From Clostridia bacterium (GTDB taxonomy: Bacteria; Bacillota; Clostridia; UMGS1810), in contig JAFVSB010000154.1 of the NCBI GenBank assembly GCA_017503945.1, forward strand, positions 1 to 17,405: 17,405 nt of DNA, read 5' to 3'. Each line of letters starts with the position of its first letter. Position 1 is the first letter of the stretch. The notes beneath the pieces are model-generated. The model made no database searches. It was not told the origin of the DNA and saw only the letters and a program-made list of their open reading frames with translations. This document shows positions 1-6,970 of the stretch, piece after piece. Both the position numbers and the translations under genes were made by a program.

Positions 1-785
1 ACAGGGGAAAGAAGCGCTGGTGATGCACCGCGCACATCTACCCTGCCCCCTGCACATGCAACGCAGGCTGCATATGTGGCGGCTACTATGCGGTCGGCAA
101 TCACAGTGACCTCGCCATGGGTAGGACTGCATGTGCCTTTGATGTATATTTTGTCAGTGCCGTCGCCTTTTATGCTCACACCAATGGAGCGCAAATAGTC
201 GGCAAGGTTACATATTTCGGGTTCTTTTGCCGCATTTGAAATCACGGTGAGTCCCGGGGTGAGTGACGAGGCAAGCATGAGATTTTCAGTAGCACCCACC
301 GATGGAAAATCAAGATGAATTTTGCACGGGTATATATGAGGCGCACGGCATAGGATACCATCGGGCCTAAACGACACATCAGCACCAAGAGCTTTGAAGC
401 CCTTAAGGTGCAAATCGATGGGGCGCTTGCCGATGCAGCAACCGCCACTTCCTGCAATAAAAGCTCTTTTGGTGCGCGCCAAAAGTGCTCCTGCAAAGAT
501 GGTGGAGCTGCGAGTCTGCTTCATAAACTCAATCGGAATGTCGGCACCGGTGAAGCCTGACGAGTCCACAGTGACAACAGTTTTCTCTCTGGTGACGCGG
601 CATCCCAACGACCGCAAAATTGTGATAATGCTTTCTATATCAGATAAATCGGGGCAGTTATGTATCACGCTTATGCCACTGTTTAAGATGGTGGCGACCA
701 GAATAGGCAGTGCGGCATTTTTGGCACCATGCACATCGATGCTGCCATGCAAAGCTGCTCCGCCCTCTATTTTATAAAAGCTCAT
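1..785 (-). CDS. murA: UDP-N-acetylglucosamine 1-carboxyvinyltransferase, dcw-cluster paralogue (partial, 3' end beyond window)
   Basis: Cytoplasmic enolpyruvyl transferase that moves enolpyruvate from PEP to UDP-GlcNAc, the first committed step of peptidoglycan synthesis. I translated bases 785 to 3 by hand: 261 codons with no stop, running off the left edge. The family is normally about 420 residues, so roughly 60% is visible. Family marks seen are GAKNAALPI with the Lys at residue 22, an Arg at 92, GGCCIGKRP with the catalytic-type Cys at 116 and Arg at 121, FPSVGATEN at about 160-168, and Asp231 in ADRI. The segment usually written IEAGTY reads IVAATY here (residues 233-238). The start is ATG with GGAGGTG seven bases upstream. 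It follows murG after a 123-bp gap that holds a strong hairpin. It is clearly divergent from the second murA at the right end of the window. Family assignment is firm; which paralogue is the main enzyme is unknown. Confidence 0.93.
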   Translation of the reverse strand, partial: MSFYKIEGGAALHGSIDVHGAKNAALPILVATILNSGISVIHNCPDLSDIESIITILRSLGCRVTREKTVVTVDSSGFTGADIPIEFMKQTRSSTIFAGALLARTKRAFIAGSGGCCIGKRPIDLHLKGFKALGADVSFRPDGILCRAPHIYPCKIHLDFPSVGATENLMLASSLTPGLTVISNAAKEPEICNLADYLRSIGVSIKGDGTDKIYIKGTCSPTHGEVTVIADRIVAATYAACVACAGGRVDVRGASPALLSP

Positions 786-789
786 ATGA

Positions 790-797
790 GCACCTCC
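790..797 (-). promoter_or_regulatory. Ribosome binding site of the dcw murA
   Basis: On the minus strand this reads GGAGGTGC, an almost ideal Shine-Dalgarno sequence ending a few bases before the ATG at 785. The same eight bases are perfectly complementary to GCACCTCC in the upstream hairpin (888-895), so the site could be masked in the mRNA. Confidence 0.8.
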
Positions 798-854
798 GGC
801 TGAGATAGTGAATTATCTTATCTTATGCACAGAGGTGATGTTTTGTTACAAAGT

Positions 855-906
855 CTGTAAGCTCCGCAGTTTGGTAGGTAGGAAGTAGGAGGTGCGGAGC
901 TTACAG
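855..906 (-). promoter_or_regulatory. 14-bp hairpin between murG and murA
   Basis: Bases 855-868 and 893-906 form a perfect 14-bp inverted repeat around a 24-base loop, beginning two bases after the murG stop codon. In the mRNA sense the loop is pyrimidine-rich (CCTCC followed by CCTAC-like repeats). No run of T follows the stem, so it is not a standard intrinsic terminator. It may be an attenuator, a 3'-end stabiliser, or a control element for murA translation. The structure is seen directly; the role is inferred. I see no convincing promoter in the rest of the 786-908 gap. Confidence 0.75.
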
Positions 907-908
907 TG

Positions 909-2006
909 TCAAATTAGCTCTTTTAGCTTGGAATATATAATATCAAGAGCATCTACGCAGCTTACGCTTGCTGATTGAATGCTCATTTTATGCATAGCTG
1001 AGTCATCAAATAGCACACTGTTAAGAGCGCGAGTAAGTGAAGTGAGATTGAAATCGCGCTCAAGGATTGTTATTGCACCGCCTTTGTCAGATATGGCGCG
1101 TGCATTGTATTCCTGATGATTGTTGGTCACATTGGGTGATGGCACAAAGATGGCAGGCTTGGAAAGAGCGCTAAGCTCAGATACAGTGATTGCGCCCGAG
1201 CGACACACTGCAATGTCTGATGCGTTCATAACCTCGCTCATATTGTGAATATATGGCACAATGGTGGCACAGGGTGAATCGGCAATGCCCATATCCCTTG
1301 CCTTTGCCATGATTTCGTCATAATTTCGCTGACCTGTGGCGAAAAGAACTCTGACATCTTTAGCGCTGCCAAGTGATTTTATGTACTGGAGCGCAACAGA
1401 GTTTATAGCGCCTGCGCCAAGGCTTCCGCCAAAGATGAGCACAAGCTTTTCATCACCTATGCCAAGTGATGCGCGGGCGGCATCTCTATCGGCACTGAGA
1501 ATTTCGGGGCGAATGGGATTGCCCGTGAAGATGATGTTTTTGGCATCGGTTAGATATTTGCGACTATCCTCAAAGCTGATAGCAGTAACAGTAGATTTTT
1601 TGGAAAGGAGCCTGATAGCGCTTCCGGGAAACACATTTTGCTCGTGAATGAGAGTGGGTATGCCCATGGAATTTGCAGCCATCACTGCTGGTGCACACAC
1701 ATAACCGCCTGTGCCCACAACCGCATCGGGTGCAAATTCTCTGATGATTTTGCGGCATTTGCTCTTGGCGGTGAGCATGTTAAAAAGTGATTTGATGTTA
1801 TCTATGGTAAGCTTTTTGCTAAGGCCCTGCACCTTTACATACTTTATGTCATAGCCTGCTTTGGGAACAAGAGAGCTTTCGAGTCCACGCTGCGTGCCCA
1901 CAAAAAGGATTTTGGTGTCAGGATCCTTAGCTGCAGCATAATCGGCAATGGCAAGAGCCGGATTGATGTGTCCTGCGGTGCCGCCGCCTGCAAGAAGAAT
2001 TTTCAT
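909..2006 (-). CDS. murG: UDP-GlcNAc:undecaprenyl-PP-MurNAc-pentapeptide GlcNAc transferase
   Basis: Peripheral membrane glycosyltransferase (GT28 family) that adds GlcNAc to lipid I to give lipid II. The 365 residues match the usual length. Seen: the N-terminal glycine-rich acceptor loop GGGTAGHINP at residues 7-16, a second glycine-rich loop GGSLGAGAIN near 193-202, and CRSGAITVSEL in the C-terminal nucleotide-sugar domain. The N-terminal IHEQN motif is also present. The start is ATG at 2006 with GGAGG ten bases upstream. It lies 30 bp after ftsW and is followed within two bases of its TGA stop by a strong hairpin that precedes murA. The identification is secure. Confidence 0.97.
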   Translation of the reverse strand: MKILLAGGGTAGHINPALAIADYAAAKDPDTKILFVGTQRGLESSLVPKAGYDIKYVKVQGLSKKLTIDNIKSLFNMLTAKSKCRKIIREFAPDAVVGTGGYVCAPAVMAANSMGIPTLIHEQNVFPGSAIRLLSKKSTVTAISFEDSRKYLTDAKNIIFTGNPIRPEILSADRDAARASLGIGDEKLVLIFGGSLGAGAINSVALQYIKSLGSAKDVRVLFATGQRNYDEIMAKARDMGIADSPCATIVPYIHNMSEVMNASDIAVCRSGAITVSELSALSKPAIFVPSPNVTNNHQEYNARAISDKGGAITILERDFNLTSLTRALNSVLFDDSAMHKMSIQSASVSCVDALDIIYSKLKELI

Positions 2007-2036
2007 CTTTATTCTGCCTCCAAAATGTTACTGATT

Positions 2037-3155
2037 TTAATGCTCGCTTTCGCGCGACACTGAAAGCACCACGCCCATCTCAGCCAATATAAACACCAAG
2101 GATGTGCCTCCGTAACTGAAAAACGGCAGCGGCATGCCTGTTGCCGGCATAGAAGATGTGACAACGGCAATGTTTATGATGACCTGAACGGCTATGAGCC
2201 CTATTATGCCTGTGACCATGAGCTTTGAAAATCGGTCTGGTGCATTTGAAGCTATTTTGATGCCTTTCCAAAGAAGTATTGCAAAAAGCAATAGCATAAG
2301 CGCAGCTCCTATAAAGCCAAGCTCCTCACATATGATTGAAAACACAAAGTCATTTTGTGCCTCCGGCAGATAGAGATATTTCTGACGGCTCTGACCAAGA
2401 CCAAGGCCAAAGAAACCTCCGCTGCCTATGGCGTAGAGTGACTGCACTATCTGATAACCTTCGCCCTGCTTGTATTTGAACGGGTCGAGAAACGCAAAGA
2501 AACGGTCGGCTCGGTATTCGGCACTAAACATTGCCACAACAACCACTGCCACAGCTGGAATGCCTACCGTCATAAAATGACTGAGTTTGGCGCCTGCCGC
2601 CCAGAGCACTATGAAGCCGCCGAGTGCTATTACTACTGCACCGCTAAGGTGCGGCTCGATGAAAACCAAAAGAGCCATGAGACCAACAATACACACATAT
2701 GGCAAAAAGCCTTTGGTGAAGGTTTTGAGAGCTTCGCCGTTTACTGTGAGGCTGCGGGCAAGAAATACTATGATGGCAAACTTAGCAACCTCTGAGGGTT
2801 GAAAGCTGAACGCTCCAAAGCCGAGCCATCTTTTGGCGCCCTTTGCCTCAATGCCTATGAGAGGCACCAATATGAGCATGATGATGGTGACAACCATGAG
2901 GTGAAGCGCATATTTGTAGATGGTTTTGTAGGATATGCGCGACACCATGAGCATGATGCCCACGCCTATCACAGCCCATGCAAACTGCCTTTTGATGAAG
3001 TAGTAAGCATCGCCAAACTGATAGTGAGCCGATGCACTACTGGCACTGAAAACCATAATCAGACCATAGCAAAGAAGCACGAGCACAACTGCAAGAAAGG
3101 AATAATCCATCTTTTTTTGGGGTTTGAAATTCAAAGCTTTTTGCCTGAGTGCCAA
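2037..3155 (-). CDS. ftsW: FtsW/SpoVE-type SEDS peptidoglycan glycosyltransferase
   Basis: Polytopic membrane protein of the SEDS family that polymerises lipid II into glycan strands together with a class B PBP. It has 372 residues, the normal size, and many hydrophobic segments from residue 19 onward. Family marks are FQPSEVAKFA (118-127), GYQIVQSL (233-240), LPEAQNDFVF (263-272) where Asp269 matches the catalytic Asp of the family, and the C-terminal PLPFFSYGGTS (342-352). The start is TTG, supported by AGGAGG eight bases upstream; the next ATG would remove the conserved N-terminal region without a ribosome site. It sits 23 bp after mraY, where murD is often found. Whether it serves vegetative division (ftsW) or sporulation (spoVE) cannot be settled from sequence. 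Confidence 0.95.
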   Translation of the reverse strand: MALRQKALNFKPQKKMDYSFLAVVLVLLCYGLIMVFSASSASAHYQFGDAYYFIKRQFAWAVIGVGIMLMVSRISYKTIYKYALHLMVVTIIMLILVPLIGIEAKGAKRWLGFGAFSFQPSEVAKFAIIVFLARSLTVNGEALKTFTKGFLPYVCIVGLMALLVFIEPHLSGAVVIALGGFIVLWAAGAKLSHFMTVGIPAVAVVVVAMFSAEYRADRFFAFLDPFKYKQGEGYQIVQSLYAIGSGGFFGLGLGQSRQKYLYLPEAQNDFVFSIICEELGFIGAALMLLLFAILLWKGIKIASNAPDRFSKLMVTGIIGLIAVQVIINIAVVTSSMPATGMPLPFFSYGGTSLVFILAEMGVVLSVSRESEH

Positions 3156-3178
3156 TTTGGTTTCCTCCTGTCAGATTT

Positions 3179-4138
3179 TTATACGGTAGCAATATATGCA
3201 ATTGCACACAAAGCCGCCGTTAGCGCTGATGAAGTGAGCACTATGCGCACTTCGCTCCAGCCGCACATTTCAAAATGATGGTGAATGGGGCTCATTTTGA
3301 ATATTCTTTTGCCTGTTTTTTTGAACCACAACACCTGAATAATCACAGATAATGTTTCAAGCACATACACTCCGCCTGCCACAATCAAAATCAGCGGATT
3401 TCTCATGAGTAGTGCATTTGAGCATACAAGACCTCCAAGGAAAAGCGAGCCTGTATCACCCATGAAAACCTTTGCAGGGTGCCAGTTGAACATGAGAAAG
3501 CCTGCGAGTGCAAGCGCGGATATCGCATTTACAATTGCAATGTCATACATAGCCTGAGCATATGCAACAATTGCAAAAAATATGCACACTACCAAAGTGA
3601 CCGACGAAGCCAAACCGTCGACTCCATCTGTGAGATTCACACTATTGGTTGTGCCAAGAAGCACAAACAGTGCAAGCGGAATATACAAATATGAAAGGTT
3701 GATTTCGGTTTTTATAAAAGGAATGAATATCTTTGTGTCAATAAGCTTTAGCCAATACAGGCTCACAAACACAAAAACTATTGAAAACAAAAGCTGCAAA
3801 AGAAATTTTTGCCTTTCGGTGAGTCCGAGATTTCTTTTTTTGACTATCTTTATGTAATCATCTACAAATCCCACCAGCCCAAAGCTCAGGGCAAAAAGAA
3901 CCAGACAAATTGCAAGCGGTGTGCGCACAAACAAAAGAGTGCATATGACAATGGGAATTATGAAGATGAAGCCACCCATTGTGGGAGTGCCGCTTTTTTT
4001 CTGATGCCAGCTTGGACCAATCTCTCTTATTTCCTGCCCGAATTTGAGTCTGCGAAAAACAGGTATGAGAAGTGGTCCGCAAACAGCTGCAATCACAAAG
4101 GATATCACAGCCGAAATTATGAGTATATCATTATTCAT
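3179..4138 (-). CDS. mraY: Phospho-N-acetylmuramoyl-pentapeptide transferase
   Basis: Integral membrane enzyme that transfers phospho-MurNAc-pentapeptide from UDP to undecaprenyl phosphate, forming lipid I. About 319 residues with ten or so hydrophobic segments. Motifs are QKKSGTPTMGG (46-56), the catalytic-type acidic pair in GFVDDYIK (Asp93/Asp94), SVNLTDGVDGLA (166-177), MGDTGSLFLGG (226-236) and the histidine cluster PIHHHFE (284-290). The start chosen is the ATG at 4138 (MNNDILII), 17 bp after the murF stop. The longer frame from 4195 would overlap murF by 40 bp and add a polar N-terminus before the first membrane helix. The ribosome site (AAGGCGG) is weaker than those of its neighbours, which may indicate coupling to murF. 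Confidence 0.95.
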   Translation of the reverse strand: MNNDILIISAVISFVIAAVCGPLLIPVFRRLKFGQEIREIGPSWHQKKSGTPTMGGFIFIIPIVICTLLFVRTPLAICLVLFALSFGLVGFVDDYIKIVKKRNLGLTERQKFLLQLLFSIVFVFVSLYWLKLIDTKIFIPFIKTEINLSYLYIPLALFVLLGTTNSVNLTDGVDGLASSVTLVVCIFFAIVAYAQAMYDIAIVNAISALALAGFLMFNWHPAKVFMGDTGSLFLGGLVCSNALLMRNPLILIVAGGVYVLETLSVIIQVLWFKKTGKRIFKMSPIHHHFEMCGWSEVRIVLTSSALTAALCAIAYIATV

Positions 4139-4155
4139 GTAGTACCGCCGCCTTA

Positions 4156-5511
4156 TTATATTAGCATCTCTGATATTTGCTCCATTTTCATGCATCGGGA
4201 GCCTTTAACCAAGATTGCATCGCCTTTTGTGACAAAATCCTTTATGAATCTGCCTGCATCGGGTGATGAATCAAACGAGTAAATTTCTTTGTTATGAACC
4301 TCATCGGCTATATAGGCTGAAAGCTTGCCCACTGTGATGAGCACATCAACCGACGAATCACACACCGCCTTGCCCACACTTCGGTGTAGACTCTCTGCCT
4401 TGTCGCCAAGCTCGGCAATATCACCAAGCACGGCAATACGGCGCTCTGCTTTAACATCGCGAAGCACACTTAGTGCGGCAATTGCCGACTGAGGGCTTGA
4501 GTTGTAGCAATCATTTATGAGCTTATAGCCGTTTACCGATATGATATTCTGCCTTATGCCGTCGGAGTGATACAATGCCAGACCATCGGCAATGGCACTA
4601 TGGTCAAGGCCGAGCATCTCACCTGCTGCTATGGCAGACAGGGCATTATACACATTGTGCACACCTGCCAGATTGATGGTGTAGGATTTGGAATTGACCT
4701 TAAAGCTGCAGCCTGTTTCATCAGATGATATGTCTGTGGCTACATAGTCGCAATCGGGATTATTGATGCCCACATAGCATACCTCGCGACCTGCAAGCTT
4801 ATCCTTGAGAGTGAGAAGGTATGGATCGTCACCATTTAAAATGACCTTGCCACGAGGAGCGAGACCTTTGAAAATCTCACTTTTGGCTTTGAGGATACCC
4901 TCCTGAGAGCCGAGGAATTCTATGTGAGAAGTGCCTATGTTGGTGATGATGGCAATGTCGGGAGCAGAGCAGATAGAAAGCACCTCAATCTCACCAAAAT
5001 TGCTCATGCCCATCTCTATGACAGCAGCTTCGTGTTCCCTGGAAAGTCCAAATAGGGTAAGCGGAACTCCCACATTATTGTTGAAGTTGCCTTTGGTACA
5101 ATGAGTGTTATATTTTCTTGACAAAACCGACGCCACAAGCTCTTTGGTGGTTGTTTTGCCTACGCTGCCGGTGAGACCGACAACGGGTATGTCAAAAAGT
5201 CTGCGATAGTAAGCTGCAATATCAACGAGTGCCTGCGAGGTGTCTGCCACACGAATTGCAAAAGGTGCATTGCAAAGAGGCGCATCGCCCGAAAAGATGT
5301 AGCCACCTATGCCTCTTTGGCAAACATCGGCTATGAAAGAATGGCCGTCGAAGCGTTCACCCTTTAGAGGGATAAAAAGCGCGTCAGCAGTTACAGTGCG
5401 GCTGTCACAGCTTATGGAAGATATTATTGCATCGTCCCTGCCACTTGCAAGCTCGCCGCCTGTGGCGCGGACAATGTCTTGTGCAGTTATTGAAATTATG
5501 GGATAAATCAT
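4156..5511 (-). CDS. murF: UDP-N-acetylmuramoyl-tripeptide--D-alanyl-D-alanine ligase
   Basis: Cytoplasmic ATP-dependent Mur ligase that adds D-Ala-D-Ala to complete the UDP-MurNAc-pentapeptide. The 451 residues match the family. Seen are an N-terminal substrate domain (CDSRTVTADALFIPLKGERFDGH, residues 35-57, in two parts), the P-loop GLTGSVGKTTTK (112-123), KGNFNNNVGVPLT in the central domain and EMGMSNFGEI, all typical of MurF rather than MurE. The ATG start lies 12 bp after murE with a GAGG site in the gap. It sits in the middle of the dcw operon, directly before mraY, which uses its product. Confidence 0.96.
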   Translation of the reverse strand: MIYPIISITAQDIVRATGGELASGRDDAIISSISCDSRTVTADALFIPLKGERFDGHSFIADVCQRGIGGYIFSGDAPLCNAPFAIRVADTSQALVDIAAYYRRLFDIPVVGLTGSVGKTTTKELVASVLSRKYNTHCTKGNFNNNVGVPLTLFGLSREHEAAVIEMGMSNFGEIEVLSICSAPDIAIITNIGTSHIEFLGSQEGILKAKSEIFKGLAPRGKVILNGDDPYLLTLKDKLAGREVCYVGINNPDCDYVATDISSDETGCSFKVNSKSYTINLAGVHNVYNALSAIAAGEMLGLDHSAIADGLALYHSDGIRQNIISVNGYKLINDCYNSSPQSAIAALSVLRDVKAERRIAVLGDIAELGDKAESLHRSVGKAVCDSSVDVLITVGKLSAYIADEVHNKEIYSFDSSPDAGRFIKDFVTKGDAILVKGSRCMKMEQISEMLI

Positions 5512-5523
5512 GAATGTGTCCTC

Positions 5524-6954
5524 TTATATTCCAAGAATCTCTCTCACTACTTCTCTTTCATCAAAATGGATTGTTCCTGAGTTTAAAATCTGATATGTTT
5601 CATGCCCTTTGCCTGCAAGCACTATGCAGTCACCTGTGCGGGCATTGTCGAGAGCATATTTTATGGCGTCGCGGCGGCTTTCTATGACCACATAGTCACA
5701 ACCCGAGCGTCGCACGCCTTCTTCAACCATGGCAATTATCTTCATGGGCTCCTCGGTGCGGGGGTTGTCACTTGTCACCACGCAAAAATCTGCCATTTCG
5801 CCTGCTATTTCACCCATAATGGGGCGTTTGGTGCTGTCGCGGTCACCACCGCAGCCAAACACTATGACAACTCTGCCTTTGGCAAAGCCGCGCACTGCAG
5901 AGAGTATGTTTTCAATGCCGTCGGGAGTGTGAGCATAGTCTATGAGAACTGTGTAGTCAGTAAATGTCGGCACAATCTCTGCCCTGCCCTTAACACCACT
6001 TGCAGTTTTGAGTGCTGAGCTGATTTGTGAGTCGGATATGCCCGACGCCTTAGCAATGCCAATAGCACAAAGGGCGTTATACACTGAAAACTCACCGGGT
6101 ATACCCACATTGTAGCTCACAGAATCTACACTAAAAGATACGCCCGAGGCATCAAGCTCTATATTTTGTGCACGCAAAACTGCCGACGAATCATTTACCG
6201 CATAGCCAAAGCAAGGGGCACTGCATTTTTCTGCCATCACTTTGCCATATGCATCGTCACAGTTGATAACTGCGCTGTCTGAAATTTCCATGAGCTTGAA
6301 TTTGGCAGCTGCATAGTTTTGCATGGTTTTATGAAAATCGAGATGGTCCTGTGTGAGATTGGTAAACGCACCCACGCTGAATCTGCAACCATACACCCTG
6401 TCGAGCTCAAGGGCATGTGACGAAACCTCCATCACACAAAAATCAACCTTTGCCTGAGCCATTTGGGCAAATATGCCCTGAAGCTCTATGGCATGAGGGG
6501 TGGTGCGGCCTGTTTCGATAATTTGGTCAGCAATCATATTCTGATTGGTGCCAATTAAACCAACCTTATAGCCACAGCACTCTAAAATGTGCTTTACCAG
6601 ATATGTAACTGTGGTTTTGCCGTTGGTGCCCGTGATACCAATGAGCTTAAAGCTTTGCGACGGATGACCATAGAAAGCCGCTGCCGCAACTGCTTCGCTG
6701 CGGCGGCTGTCAGCCACTACTATCTGGGTGATGTCTATGTCAGGATTATATTCTTCGCATATCACTGCCGATGCACCATTCGATGCGGCAGATGCAATAT
6801 ATTTGTGGCCATCGGTCTGAAATCCGCGCACAGCAACAAAGAGCGAACCAGCCTTGCATTCGCGTGAATTGTTTGTGACCGATGTGATAACAGCATCGGT
6901 GCTGCCATGGATTTCTATGACAGATAATTCACTGAGTATTTCCTGCAATTTCAC
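5524..6954 (-). CDS. murE: UDP-MurNAc-tripeptide ligase, probable meso-DAP-adding
   Basis: Cytoplasmic Mur ligase that adds the third stem-peptide residue to UDP-MurNAc-L-Ala-D-Glu. P-loop GITGTNGKTT at residues 106-115, a central-domain Lys (about 218) in the position that is carbamylated in the family, DYAHTPDG at 339-346, and SDNPRTEEP with DNPR at 396-399. DNPR is the known signature for meso-diaminopimelate specificity, so an mDAP wall is inferred. I place the start at GTG 6954: AAAGGAG overlaps the stop codon of the preceding PBP gene and lies 11 bases upstream. The longer frame from 7002 would overlap that gene by 32 bp and lacks a ribosome site. The resulting 476 residues fit the family. 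Confidence 0.95.
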   Translation of the reverse strand: MKLQEILSELSVIEIHGSTDAVITSVTNNSRECKAGSLFVAVRGFQTDGHKYIASAASNGASAVICEEYNPDIDITQIVVADSRRSEAVAAAAFYGHPSQSFKLIGITGTNGKTTVTYLVKHILECCGYKVGLIGTNQNMIADQIIETGRTTPHAIELQGIFAQMAQAKVDFCVMEVSSHALELDRVYGCRFSVGAFTNLTQDHLDFHKTMQNYAAAKFKLMEISDSAVINCDDAYGKVMAEKCSAPCFGYAVNDSSAVLRAQNIELDASGVSFSVDSVSYNVGIPGEFSVYNALCAIGIAKASGISDSQISSALKTASGVKGRAEIVPTFTDYTVLIDYAHTPDGIENILSAVRGFAKGRVVIVFGCGGDRDSTKRPIMGEIAGEMADFCVVTSDNPRTEEPMKIIAMVEEGVRRSGCDYVVIESRRDAIKYALDNARTGDCIVLAGKGHETYQILNSGTIHFDEREVVREILGI

Positions 6955-6970
6955 TCCACACGCATCTCCT

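Noticed and set aside
786..908. A separate promoter for the dcw murA
   Set aside because: TTGTAA and TAAGAT-like stretches are present, but the spacing (about 20 bp) is poor, so I do not claim a promoter.
3809..4282. Plus-strand open frame across the mraY-murF junction
   Set aside because: Antisense to two conserved genes, no convincing ribosome site and no recognisable protein features.
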